Assembly: GCA_033065855.1 (NCBI GenBank)
Contig: JAVXUO010000991.1
Coordinates: 180,331-244,330, forward strand
Source: Escallonia rubra
Lineage: Eukaryota > Streptophyta > Magnoliopsida > Escalloniales > Escalloniaceae
Reading direction: 5' to 3'
DNA: 64,000 nt
Shown: in pieces, positions 45,908 to 57,721 of the stretch
How positions within the stretch are numbered: the first letter of the stretch is position 1
Layout: every line of letters begins with the position of its first letter
Position numbers and translations under genes: made by a program
The notes under the pieces: generated by a model
What the model saw: the letters and a program-made list of their open reading frames with translations, nothing else
The model's database searches: none
Told to the model about the DNA's origin: nothing

Positions 45908-48900
45908 CTAGAGCTTCTTTAGAATGAGGGGGGCACCATATTGGGGTTGTAGAGTCAGAATAGCGAAGGGTGCATGTTTATAGGATGGAGAAAGCTCAAA
46001 CGAGAAGCGCTGTAGGATCATTGCTACTGCCATTTTTGCCTCGATCATGGCAAAATTTTGTCCAATGCATATCCGGGGACCCCCTCCGAATGGGAGGAAT
46101 GAGAATTTGCTCTTTCTTGTTGCATTGGAAACTCCTTCTGAGAACCTCTCGGGTTTGAATTCTTGTGCGTCCTCACCCCATATATCGCAGTTGTGATGAA
46201 GCATGATTATTGGAAGGTTGAATTGCATCCCTGCTGGTAAGTTCATGTTTCCTAATTTTGTCTTCTTGTAAATAGCTCGGAGAACTAGAGTGACTGGTGG
46301 GTACAGCCTAAGAACCTCATTCAGAATCATCGTCACCTACAGTGAAAAAATGTTGAGCCATCGAGCATTGAGCACCTGAGCTTGGAACTTTTTGAAGTAA
46401 GTAGATTTGAATTAGTATTTGGTTGGACAAGTATAATGCATTTTTGTATATGTCCATCAATAGTTGAAGTGTCTTCCCTTTATCAAGCATACTCTTTTGA
46501 TAGGTACTCTATTTGATTTATATGGAAAACCAGATTCCAATTATGTTTATTTACCAATTGCATTTTTTTTGCTATATGCTTATGTTTCCATCTTAGTGAC
46601 ACTTTTGAGGAGCAACATTGCTGAGAGGTAGAGAAATTTCTTACGATTTTGAGGCGGTTTAACCCATCGAAGTTTGGTTTTTCAGTCCCGAAAACCTGGC
46701 AAACCTCTTCCCTTGCGCTTGTTTGCCAATTAGGATGTATGCTCAGTAAAATCATTGTCCACACAAGCAAATTTGAGGTAGTTTCAGACCCAGCGAAATA
46801 GAACAACTTGCACTCCTTCATCACCTCTTCAATACTCATCCCAATTCCATGTTCTTGAATCTCTGCGGAATTGGACTCCATTAGTATACCCAACAAGTCA
46901 TCATATTTCTTCCCCATTTCCTTGGCTTTCTCCCTTTTGTTGATGATACCCCCAAGTAAAGCTTGCAGTTCAATGCAGATTTGGCTCATTCTCTTGTTTG
47001 CTTTAGTTGGAATGAACCTACACTTGAATAGTTCTAGCAGGGTGAGTCCATAACAGTTACCTGAATATAAATAAGGGGAAAGTAGGGAATGACCCCCTCT
47101 ACTATACACGTTGTGCGATTTGCCCCCCTCCACTTCAAACTTAAGTACTAAACCCCCCCACAGTTTGAGAAATTGGGCACGATTGACGGATCCGTTAAAA
47201 ATAGCGTGAAATGACAAAAATACCCTTATTTCTTTATTAGCTAATGACCCCCTGTACTATACACGGTGTGCAATTCCCCCCCCCTCAAATTTAAATTACA
47301 ATTTTTGCCCATGACCCTCATCCTCTGGTCAACCCCGCTACAATTGGTGATTCACTGAGCACAACCATTTTACTGAGCACAACGACTGGTCTTTTTCTCC
47401 GACCACCAGAGAGTTACAAAAAAAAAAAGGAACCGCGATTGCCGTTAGGATTAGCAACTAATTTGCAAATTAAGCTTTTGAAATCCTAAAATTAGAGGAT
47501 TTGAAACCTTGATTTAAAAATTAGGGTTTCAAAATCCTAATTTTCAAATTAGGGTTTCTCTTCTCCTTCTCCAGATCTGATCCCGCCGCCGGCAGCCCAA
47601 GCGTCCTCCTCACCCCACAGTTTGAGAAATTGGGCACGGTTAATTGACAGTAACAAATCTTTGTAAAATACCATTTTTATCCTTCCATATAACCTTCAAT
47701 TTTTTCGGCAAGCATGCCCAAACTCGTGCCCTTCCCTTCTTCTTCATGTTCTTCACTCTTTTCCCCCCTTCCCTTCTTCTTCCTGTTCTTCACTCTTTTC
47801 CCCTTCCCATTCTCTACATTTCCCCTTCCCATTCTCTGCATTTCCCCTTCCCCTTCCCCGTAGTTGTGGTTGTGATTGCGATTGGTGGCGGTTGGGTTTG
47901 GTTGTGCGGCGGCTGATGGTTTTGGATGGCCGATCGATGGCCCACGGCATGCGACAGGAATGGTGGTTGTGCGGCGGCGTGTGTGGGTGCCTGGTGGAGG
48001 GACGACTCCGACATTGGCCGTGGGTGGGCCAATCGATTGATGGCCGTAGCGTGGTTGGTCGATTGGTGGCGAGCAGGAGTCTGCGGCGGACATATGGGGA
48101 CTCGGGTGTGCGGTTGTGGAGATGGTGACCGGAGCTCCGGCGTCCGTCAAGGCTACTTTGACTCCGGGGCTGTTGCGGGCTGTTGCAGCGGGGAGTCTGC
48201 CAGGGCTGTTGCGACGGGGAGTCTGTCGGGGCTGTTGCGGCGGGGAGTCTGCCGGGGCGAGCAGGAGTCTGCCGGGGCTGTTGCGGCGGGGAGTCTGCCG
48301 GGGCTGTTGCGGCGGCGCGGTAATCGGTGGTAGTTAGTTGAAGGCTACTTTGCGCCGGCGCTGTTCTGGTGGTGCGGTGGTAAAAGGTGAAGAGGAAGAA
48401 ACTGAAATTGAAGAGCCAGGAGAAGAAGGGGCAAAATTGTCATTTAAAAAAAAAATTTAGTCAGCGCATGTGTTGACCACGCGCTGTTTAGTTTAACAGT
48501 TTCCGTCAATCGTGCCCAATTTCTCAAACTGTGGGGGGTTTAGTGCTTAAGTTTGAAGTGGAGGGGGGCAAATCGCACAACGTGTATAGTAGAGGGGGTC
48601 ATTCCTTACTTTCCCCTATAAATAAATCCTAGAATATGCATAGTGTTAAGAAACATATTTGTTTGATAAAGAAAGGAAACGTGATTGCCAAAACATATAG
48701 CTAAATTGCATATTTACATCGAATTTGCAATAGCATAACTCTGGAAAAAAGTGGATGACCAATTACAGCTCGAATTGTCAAACTTTGAAGCACTAAAAGG
48801 TTAGCCATCCTGGTTATTAGTTTTAGGTGATTCGAATATCAAACCACCGTGCAAATTCCTAAGCTTTAGAGAGAGCAGATAAGGTTATAATATTACTTTT

Positions 48901-50106
48901 GGTACTAATAAGATTCCGTTCGGCTTAGCAGTGTTTGAAATTCGCTTGTCCAGCTAATATTCAATGATACGAAGTGTTCACGGCACTTGCATCTTGTAAA
49001 TGATCGTTAAGGAGTTACTAACATTTTTTACCAATTGATGACTGATCCCAGAGTAGACCTACTAAGAGTCGAACACAAATCATCCGATCATCCTACACGT
49101 TTACACTCACTAGGCTAATCTCATTGTTTAAATAAGAAATGCGTCAGAAAGAACGAATGATGAAAAATGACAAGCAAGTTTTAGGTAAAATTAGAGAAGT
49201 TACCTCCACCCTGGGAGAAAAGTGATTGGCATAAGTTGAAGCGCAAGATTCATCTGTTCCTTTTGGAGTTCGAATATCATTCTTCCTTCTTCATGTAAAC
49301 TACCAAATGCTGTTCGAGAAATTACATCTCCAGCTAAATCTTCTAAATAGGGCCACACATCAACTTCACCTGAACCCTTCGTGGAGACCAACACGTCCCA
49401 TTTTTGAACCATATCGGCACAACTCAAAAGAATTGCTGGTAGCATATTCTACACGAAGAGGAAAAAGAGATTTGGGAACCATGGGTAATTAATTATGAGT
49501 TAAATCTATATGTTAAGGTTCGAAATTACCTTTAACTTCTCTAGATGAAAAGCTGGGTTGATGATCTTTCTATGGTTGGCCCATTTCTCATCCTCAGCGG
49601 TCAGAAGGCCACCAACAATCATATCAGTAAGCGGTTCTGGGTGTATCTTTTGAAATACACCAGGTTTAGACAAAATCTCCTTCATAAGTTCTGGGTCTCC
49701 AATAGTAAGTCTGGGGTTTGTCCCAAACCACATAAATGAATTCTCTCCTGCAATTTCAGGAGATCTTAAAGCGAACTAAAAAGCAAAAAAATGGGACAAG
49801 AGGAGAATTATTCTTCTGACGATACCGACCATACTTTTGGATGAGATGGTGGATGTAGGGTTGGACGTGAGACGCGATGTCGTTGGTGAGCTTGATGGAT
49901 CTGGATTTACTTTCCTTCATCGTGGTTGCATACTCTCTAACGTCTCCAAGCAACAGCTTATATGGATTCCCACTGTAACCTTGCTCTCTCATGCACTTCT
50001 CTAACTTCTTTGGCGTCAACCACGCCCAATTGACCAGTCTTATTGTCCATGCTACAACAATAACAAGAAGCGCTGAGATTGCTATTGATGCTGGTGTCAC
50101 ATCCAT
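45908..50106 (-). CDS. CYP72A: Cytochrome P450, CYP72A family (copy B)
   Basis: Same family and exon plan as copy A. Exons in coding order: 50106-49830, 49747-49530, 49448-49204, 47017-46645 and 46336-45908; 513 residues with all phases closing. The start is MDVTPAS and a membrane helix precedes [12 protein letters not shown]-helix AGSETT, K-helix EVLR, PERF motif and heme loop [10 protein letters not shown] with Cys461 are intact. Exons 4 and 5 resemble copy A closely ([17 protein letters not shown]), suggesting a recent tandem duplication. Intron 3 is enlarged to 2.2 kb by a 1,542-bp MULE, yet exon ends are unharmed. Expression could still suffer from cryptic splicing into the element. Confidence 0.92.
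47075..48616. mobile_element. Young Pack-MULE-like element in CYP72A copy B intron
   Basis: Inverted terminal repeats of about 118 bp, starting GGGGAAAGTAGGGAATGACC on the left, differ at only a few positions. The 9-bp duplication TATAAATAA at 47066-47074 and 48617-48625 is perfect, as for a recent Mutator-like insertion. The interior has no transposase. It holds extra partial copies of the left terminal repeat (about 47243-47300 and 47613-47650), the AGGGTTT-rich block shared with the other MULE (47440-47582), a CTTCCC-rich stretch, and GC-rich cargo with a minisatellite (48160-48320). Open frames in the cargo look like repeat by-products. Confidence 0.9.
48160..48320. repeat. GC-rich minisatellite in the right MULE
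   Basis: The unit GGGCTGTTGCGGCGGGGAGT plus CTGCCG is repeated about five times with variation. Like the left MULE, this element carries a GC-rich tandem array, but with a different unit. Confidence 0.8.
48626..49203. other. Remainder of CYP72A copy B intron 3
   Basis: Ordinary AT-rich intron sequence between the MULE and exon 3. Nothing else recognised. Confidence 0.5.
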
Positions 50107-50241
50107 GTTCCTTGGTAATTAGCTACGGTACTTAATTAGAGCGCGCGCGCACACACCTCCCCCCAATTCATGGACTCATATAAGTGTACCTCGACATTTA
50201 TCCTCGATAGTGAGACTGTTTTCGCGTTTCAAAACTATACC

Positions 50242-50249
50242 TTTATATA
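50242..50249 (-). promoter_or_regulatory. Likely TATA box of CYP72A copy B
   Basis: On the minus strand TATATAAA in the context CTTATATAAAGG lies about 136 bp upstream of the start codon. Good match to a plant TATA box; function inferred from sequence and position. Confidence 0.5.
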
Positions 50250-51513
50250 AGCCGAGCTTCATCTCCCACATACAACTATATATTGAGGGTGTTTGCTCCA
50301 ACATCAGAGTATGAACAAAACATAAGAATGGCTGAAGACAATCAGAAGATAACGGCTGACGACAATCACAACGGGACGTACAGAAAAGCACAAACAAACA
50401 TGAGTAAGTGAAACCAAACAGAGACAAAAGGTCAAAAGGCTACAAACAGAAGAATAGGCCATAGAGTAAACTCCACAATGGTCACTCATGGCAAGACCCG
50501 GCCATTTGGAGAGTTTCATGCTCACGACGTAGGATCCTTTGCCATATAAATCCCTTTTATTCCCTTTCTGGGCCATAATTGCTTTTGTTTTTCTCTTCTC
50601 ATAATTTTGACTTTTAGAGAAACATTCATTTGAACAAACAGTTGTTGCAATATATCTGAGGAACTGAGTGTCATACATTACGTATAGCAGTGCTGGGAAT
50701 AGTTGAAACTCAAGAATCTGGTCAAAAGTCACTCTCAGATAATGGTAGTACGAAGTTCATATTTGGATATTTGAAATTAGTCTGCTTGATAACCTATCCT
50801 TCCCGTAGCAAGACGAATGGATTGAGCATATTGAGTTGAGAGAGTCCTTGAAGATCAGAGGACATAACAAGGGCCAGCTTGATTTTTTGAGTTGCTTCAT
50901 TCTTGAAAACTCTTACGGTCAAAAGCTTGATCGGAAGCACCACCTTGGACGCTTTTGTTGAGGCGCAGAAAATTGCTTTTGAAATGCTTAAACTGAAAGC
51001 AGCTTGTAGTCAAACGCGTCAAACAACTGCTTTTACGCTTCAAAAGTACTTTCAATGCTCTTAAAAGCAACGTCAAACTAGAATTATGCATTGCAACATT
51101 ATAAATTGGAACAGATGAAACCAAATGACGCTTGTTCAAGGTTATTTTGCCCATCAAAATGTTACAGGTGGATCATGCGCATGTACTATGCCAAGATTTT
51201 AACCAAGTTCTATTATCAATCACAGACAATATTAATGTAAGTTAAAGATTATGCAACAGATGAAGCAAAGGAGGCTACACTTTAGAGATACATATAGCCA
51301 TCACTAAGGAACAACAAAAGGATCTGCACCCCCAGCAATCAGATTATACCATGACTAAAATTTACACAACCAACAAAATGCTCTTTTAAGACAACGTCGA
51401 GTTAAGCAGCTAAATTAAGCCTAAAGGCCTAATCGGACTTGTAAAATGGCTAAATTTATTGTACAACGTAGTGAAAGTCTAGAAAATTCTGCTTGGTATG
51501 TGATAAATTTGTC
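50250..51513. other. Spacer between CYP72A copies B and C
   Basis: It contains upstream sequence of copy B and the 3' flank of copy C. Around 50920-51080 there are repeated GCTTTT/AAAAGC motifs in both orientations, compatible with a decayed MITE. No gene is supported. Confidence 0.4.
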
Positions 51514-54500
51514 TCAAATTCTATGTAGAATTATCTTAGCACCATGCAGGGGCTGAAGAAGACTTATAACAGTAAAAGGAGCATGCTCATAAGATGGAGA
51601 GAGCTCGAACGAGAAGCATTGAAGAATCATCGCTATTGCCATTTTTGCTTCAGTTATAGCAAAGTTTTGTGCGATGCATATTCGGGGACCCCCTCCGAAC
51701 GGGAAAAACGATACTTGGCTCTTCGTTGCCTTTGCGACTCCTTCGGAGAACCTTTCTGGTTTGAATTCTTTTGCATCGTCACCCCAGATTTCCTTGTCAT
51801 AATGAACTGCAATTATAGGCAAGAAAAGTTGTACTCCCGGTGGCAAGCTTAACCCTCCTAGTTTCGTCTCCTTGCATGTAACTCGAGTTAGAGTGGCTGC
51901 CGGTGGATATAACCTAAGAACTTCGTACAGAATCATTGGGACCTATAACCAAGCAAACAGCATTGTGATTATTGACAAGAATTACTGTATACATTAGTTC
52001 TAAAGAAGGGTGAGGGTTAATCCACACTACTTTGTCACTAAAGTGTTATTAATGCTTCTTTTCAAGTACAAAGGAGCGTGAAGTTAGCCCAAAAAAAATG
52101 GCGTGGATTTAGCTTCACCCAAAAAGATAAGGATTCGGTACACATGAGTTTTGGGCTTTATACACAGTCGTCGTTACCCCTCTTATACAGAAAAAAGATC
52201 CCCTTTCGTTAGATTTTGGTGGATAGCGATAAAGTTTTGGTTAAAATGACAATTTTGGGACAGGTGCAACAAATTTTTAAATGCTAACCGCAATATATCT
52301 CATAAACCAACTCAAATCTCAATCCAACAAAAACCTCAAATCCGCCGATATTAGAAAAACCACCGGCCGACCCGCAGCTGTCGTCCGTCGAGCCGCCACC
52401 ACCATCGTTGCTAAAACACCACCACCACAAAATGTACCACTAACGACTAACAACAACACCCAGACCCACCACCCCTTATCCCACAACCACAAACGAAGCA
52501 CAAACAGTCCCACCACGCTTATTGATTCCTCCACCATAACGGAAACCCAAAGTGCTATCACTACTGTCAGCAAATTTCAGTTATGTGAGTGGGTGGATCG
52601 GGTGGGAGTCGGTGGGGCTGGGGAGTGCCGGTGGTAGAAGGGGAAGGGGTGGGAGGTGGGTGGGCTGTTGGCTGTGCATGCGTGTGGGTAGAAGAGTGGG
52701 GTTGTGATATCCCGAACCAAATGAGAAGGGGTTTCAGTGTAATTTCCCGATTAAGGGAGGTAGTGAGTGTATTATACCCAAAACCCAAGGGTATCGATTG
52801 TAATTGTCCCAAAAAGTAAACATGTTCTTCAGAAGGGGTGGCACTTTGGTGCTCATCTTGTACCACTGCCCACATAGGCATCCAAGGGAGTTTCTTGACC
52901 ATGTGTCTCGAACTTAAAGCTGGAAGGTGCAAAAGGTTATAACAAGTAACTAAAAGCACTTGCCAATTGTTTCGAAGGATGTAATGCCTAGCAGTGAACT
53001 TATTGTCCCTTCAAATTCTACGGATTAAACATTTTTGTTGGAATGAAGTTGGCTAGGTTTATGATTTTATTTCCAATGTTGGGCCACTAAAAATATATTT
53101 GAAAGGGGGAAAATACTCACAATCTTGAGTTGGCTTAACCCATCGAAGTCCGGTTTGTTCTTCCCAAAAACTTGGGAAATTTCCTCTCTTGCACGAGCCT
53201 GCCAATTTTGATGCTTGCCCAACATAACCATTGTCCACACTAGCAGACTTGAGGTTGTCTCGTGCCCCGCAAAATAGAAGAGCTTGCACTCTTCAATCAC
53301 ATCCGCACTGGTGATTCCAGTGTCCTTTTTGTTACCATGCTCTTGAATTTCTCTGAAATTCGATTCCAGCAACATACCCAATAAATCGTTGTCGCGATCG
53401 CTCTCACATTTTCCCGCTTTCATGTCCTTCTCTCTTCTGCTGATCATATCGCTTAGGATACCATGCACTTCTTTTTTGATTTCTTTCATTCTCTTGTTCC
53501 TCTTAGTTGGAAAGAGCCTACAGATGGATTAACCAAGTGAGGTCCAAAAATATTCTAGTCAGTAAGAAAATAAAAGGAGACGGGGGGCATTTTAGTTTGT
53601 TCTCTTTGAACTCCAAATTTTACCTCCAACCCGGTAAGTAATTTGACTGCAAGGCTTGAAAGACAAGTTTTGTTTGTTCATCCTGGAGCTGGAATATCCT
53701 CCTACCTTCTTCGTAGCTACTACCAAATGCCGTCCGCGAAATCAAGTCCGCAGTCAAGTTTTGAAGATAAGGCCACACATCAACCTCGCATGGCCCTTTT
53801 GCTGTGACCAACATCTCCCATTTGCTTATGATATCTCTACAACTTAAGTACATTGCGGGAAACATATACTGTTAAAACAAATGAACACCAATACATCAGA
53901 ACCAAACAACTTCAACGCTTAGTCTTCTTAATTAAAAACTTCAAGAATAACTACCACAAAATATTTTGCCCGAGCCTCAAACTGAGAGAGCTCAAAACTA
54001 AGAGCTTAATTAAGGAGAACCACATAGGTGTTTTTGTCACGTAATTTCCTCAGTTTTTGTTGAGGACTGACTTTGCAGTATACCTCTCGAACAACAGATA
54101 ATGGCTTAAGTGACAAAATGCACTCTCCTGGCAGGAGTTGCCATGAGGCAATGACAAGAAGGTAGAAAGTAGTGGGTGTCCGCTAGTTTAACCGATAATC
54201 TTTAAGCGTCTTATTAAAAGAGATTTGTGATTAGTTCACGCCTCCATGATATTAAGAATTGAAGAGAGCTACCTCTCGTTGTGTATCCTAGCCCAAGTAA
54301 CATCTGTGGAAAAAAAAAACGGTAGAAAAATAGACAAACTGCTATTGATCTGATTGGCAGATAATCATTACCTTTAGCTTCTCTATGACAAAAGCTGGGT
54401 TGATAATCTTTCTATGTTTACTCCATTTCTCACCCTCATGGCTCACAAGCCCACCTATAAGGAACCCAGAAGTGGGTGGTTTTTGATAGACATTGTACTT

Positions 54501-57027
54501 GAACAAGACGTCCCTTATCAGATGTGGATCAATAATATTCACCCTCGGTGTTGGGCCCAACCATATGAAAGAATTCTTACCTGCAAGTTAATGAGTAAAT
54601 GCACAAAAAAAGAAAAGAAAAAAAAAATGTGGTGACTAAATAATGGTAGGTACAGTCAATGTTAAATCACAGTTTAGCTATATTCCAAATATCTAGCTTA
54701 CATATTTTATGGGCCGCGCGCGAGAATATTTTCAGGCCCTAATATACTAATTAATCCACCTTTTGTTTGTCGCTTAGAGGTCAACTATTGCCACTAAATT
54801 ACATAAGAAAAAAGGAGGAATAAATAATACAAGAAGCTCGAATTTATTTGGCCGTCTTCCATCCTCGTCCATCGGTCCTCACATTTTCTAACCTGATGAT
54901 GTGGTGAACACGTATGTTTACCAAGATAAAAAAAAATAAGTGCTACCCCAAAAAGAAAAAAAAAATATGTAGCTTAAAAAACCTTAATTGTAGCAATTTT
55001 TCATCACATGTGAATGTTCATGACTAAATTGATGATACTTTTGGTAGCACTTTGTACACCAATTTGTTTGCAAAGTGTTATTGAAAGCCGTGTTAGCTAG
55101 AGTTCGCAATATTAATTCTTGCTTTAATCACAAGTATACAATGAAGTTTCAATTCTTGAAATACTATAGAAAAAACAACACAATGGTCTCTGTACTATTA
55201 GGCTTTCGGCTTTTAGTCTTCGGACTATTCAACTTTAGTAGAATGAATCATTGTCCGTCTCTTTTAGGCTGTTAATGTGCCCCACGACCGGGCATTTCAG
55301 TCTTGAAAGTCTTTTAATTCTTTATCTCGCCCCCCTTCAGTTTCTCTTTCCCCTTCCCTCACTTCATCCTCCCACCGCCACACCACCCGCACCAGTACTA
55401 TAAGCATCGAGCCCACACCACCACTCCATTGTCTTCACAAAATTTCAACTACCACCACCACCACCACCAATAGATATCAACGACAACCACCACCATTAAT
55501 TCCTTCCATTGAACAACACCGTACCGCCACCACCATCCACCGGCGAGTACGACCGATCAATCAGAAATTACTATAGAATGGTGATGGACAGCGGCGCAGT
55601 GGTCTTGATGATGGATAGGGAGTAAAGTTGTTCAATAATAATAATAATACACGACTAAAACCCCGAAAGCTCAATGGGATCATTTGAGCTGTTTCCTCAA
55701 TATTTAAACTAGGATAAGTCACAGTTTTCTAACATTAAGAAGCTATCATATGATGCTTTCAGTGACAAATCAAATAATGTAATAGGACAAATTGCTACAA
55801 CACCTGAATGTTGCGCGCAAGGACTTTTAATTCAGATCCAAAGTATAAAATTTTAGAACGTAATTCCCCAATGAACAGGGGTGTAAGCGGGTCAAATTCT
55901 AAACCGGTTTGGAGTCTTTTGCAATCCGCACTGGACCTTTTCAAATGCCAATACTATTTCTATTTGATACAATTCAACTGCCGATACGTGATTGTCTGCA
56001 TGCGTGCTCTCCTTCCGGCCCATATTCAATATCAATGGACTGTGATAAATATTGAAACCTTTTATCTTGACATATGCACTATTCACAGACAGATGAGACA
56101 TTATTCACGTGATTTATATAAATTAAATATATGATGTATGTGCACCACCAATATGCGTGAATACTTGCATTTTGTAGATATATATTTTTATGTTGGATGT
56201 TAAATACTTTACCATATATATTACTATCTATTTTCTTTGACACAGAAACCCAATCCTTGTAAATAATATTCATTTGCAATAGATAGATCCAATATCCACC
56301 GCTCTAACACAAATACAAATAATATATAGTCGAACTTTGAATGTCAATTTACAGCACCATTGACTATGTAAAAATTGAGTCCATATTAGGCATCGATCTG
56401 TTCAAAAACTTGGACTAGAATCAGCATGTGCAAGTAACGTGTAATTATTTCAAGGGGTATTAAGGTAAAAAAGGACGGAATGAATGAAAAATTAAAAAAA
56501 AAATTGATAGGTAAATTTTTTTTATTGATTTACTTGGAAAAATGTATTAACATCTTTTATTTTATTTTATTTTCTTCCTTCTTCCTTTATCCTCATCAAA
56601 ATCCACCACACTACCAAACTGTTTGGAGAATGGTCGGGATATGAATATATCAGTGTTGGCATTCCAATACAATTCTCCAAATTTATCTATCATAATAATA
56701 ATAATAATTCTTATCTAATCCACCAAAAAAAGGATGCGACGTACCATACTTGGTGATGATATGGTGGAGGTGAGGCAGGACATGCGGCACGACGTCGTCG
56801 GACCCCTTGATAACTTGGGATTTTGCTTGTCTAGTCAGGGTTGAGTATTCTTCCATGTCGCCGTGCAGTATTCTGTACGGATTCCCGTTGAGACCTTGCT
56901 CCCTTAGACACTTCTCCAGCTTCTTCGGCCTCAACCACACCCAGTTCACCAGTCTCACTGTCCATGTTACCACAATACTAGCCAAAACAACTGAGATTGC
57001 TGCTATGAGTCCTGGTGCTATTTCCAT
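51514..57027 (-). CDS. CYP72A: Cytochrome P450, CYP72A family (copy C)
   Basis: Exons in coding order: 57027-56745, 54580-54372, 53868-53624, 53517-53121 and 51942-51514; all phases close to give 520 residues. Membrane helix then [12 protein letters not shown]-helix AGHETT, K-helix EVLR, PERF. The heme loop reads [11 protein letters not shown]: the Gly two places after the heme Cys (about 467) is Ala, a substitution that the P450 signature tolerates but that is rare in this family. Exon 4 is 24 nt longer and exon 2 is 9 nt shorter than in copies A and B, both in frame. Introns 1 and 4 are long and hold transposon-like sequence. More diverged from A and B than they are from each other. Confidence 0.9.
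52100..52820. mobile_element. Possible MULE-like element in CYP72A copy C intron 4
   Basis: Left text around 52143-52190 (TGAGTTTTGGGC, then TATACAC, then TACCCCTCTTA) and the complement of 52740-52800 (TTGGGTTTTGGG, ATACACT, ACTACCTCCCTT) look like aged inverted repeats. The interior (52340-52690) is GC-rich with CCACCAC/GGTGG motifs like other Pack-MULE cargo. Ends and target duplication were not defined. Confidence 0.35.
55178..55690. mobile_element. Possible MULE-like element in CYP72A copy C intron 1
   Basis: Left CAATGGTCTCTGTACTATTA, then GGCTTTCGG and TTTTAGTC, resemble the complement of the right side (about 55655-55690: CAAATGATCCCATTGAGCTTT, CGGGGTTTTAGTC). The interior is rich in CCACCA repeats. 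This pattern, a GGTCCCT-type inverted repeat around GC-rich cargo, is common among plant MULEs. Exact ends are unclear. Confidence 0.4.
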
Positions 57028-57032
57028 CTTTC

Positions 57033-57037
<5 letters not shown>

Positions 57038-57083
<46 letters not shown>
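57038..57083. repeat. (GA)n tract just upstream of CYP72A copy C
   Basis: About 23 GA repeats begin 11 bp upstream of the start codon, so they lie in the 5' leader (CT-rich in the sense strand). A second (GA)n tract is at 57274-57312. GA/CT repeats in plant leaders can bind BBR/BPC proteins; no effect can be read here. Confidence 0.85.
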
Positions 57084-57085
<2 letters not shown>

Positions 57086-57271
57086 ACCAAATTCCACAAG
57101 CTTTGGCAAAGACTATTCAAGCAGCACGCGGCCGGCAAAATTGTTCAACTGGGATGATGCAATACGGACCTTGAGGGGAATTTCTTTATTGGGAGAGAAT
57201 TGACATGCAGAAGAATAGTAATGATGTCCATTTTACTTGCACCACGGTTAACAGCGACTGGTCACTCACTA

Positions 57272-57273
<2 letters not shown>

Positions 57274-57312
<39 letters not shown>
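57274..57312. repeat. Second (GA)n tract upstream of CYP72A copy C
   Basis: About 19 GA repeats about 250 bp upstream of the copy C start codon. Simple sequence repeat. Confidence 0.85.
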
Positions 57313-57313
<1 letters not shown>

Positions 57314-57354
57314 GTTCAGTCAAAGTGCAAGAGAACGCATTTTGAGGGAATAAA

Positions 57355-57360
57355 CACGTG
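57355..57360. promoter_or_regulatory. G-box (CACGTG) upstream of CYP72A copy C
   Basis: CACGTG within AACACGTGACGTTT, about 330 bp upstream of the start codon; the overlapping ACGT cores fit bZIP or bHLH binding. A single motif of this length can occur by chance, so the role is only a suggestion. Confidence 0.3.
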
Positions 57361-57402
57361 ACGTTTGTTGTATAATAATAATAATAATCTATTAATAACT
57401 TA

Positions 57403-57718
57403 GGCCCCGTACGCTTACCATATTTGTTTTCTGTTTTCATTTTCTGTTTTCATTTTCACGATTTTCATATTCAGTTTGAAAATATGTTCCTGTACTTTTA
57501 TCATTTTCACAAAAAAAAATTTAGCTATTTTTTCTTATATTGGGTTAAGTTTGAGTGAAAACAGCTGAAAACACCTTTTAGGTGTTTTCAGTTTTTTGTT
57601 ACTATTTGAGTAATTTTATCCAAAACGAAAACAGAAAATGGTAAAAGTACGTAAAAAAAGAATCTTTTTCATCATCATTGCTAAAAACAGAAAACGAATA
57701 TGGTAAACGTACGGGGCC
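57403..57718. mobile_element. Tourist-type (PIF/Harbinger) MITE
   Basis: Inverted ends GGCCCCGTACGCTTACCATA (left) and GGCCCCGTACGTTTACCATA (complement of right) continue through TTCGTTTTCTGTTTT. The TTA duplication at 57400-57402 and 57719-57721 is perfect. 316 bp, no coding capacity. It lies upstream of CYP72A copy C. Confidence 0.85.
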
Positions 57719-57721
57719 TTA

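Noticed and set aside
47677-48337. Several open frames in the right MULE
   Set aside because: They follow GC-rich repeat and CTTCCC-rich cargo on both strands and resemble no protein family.
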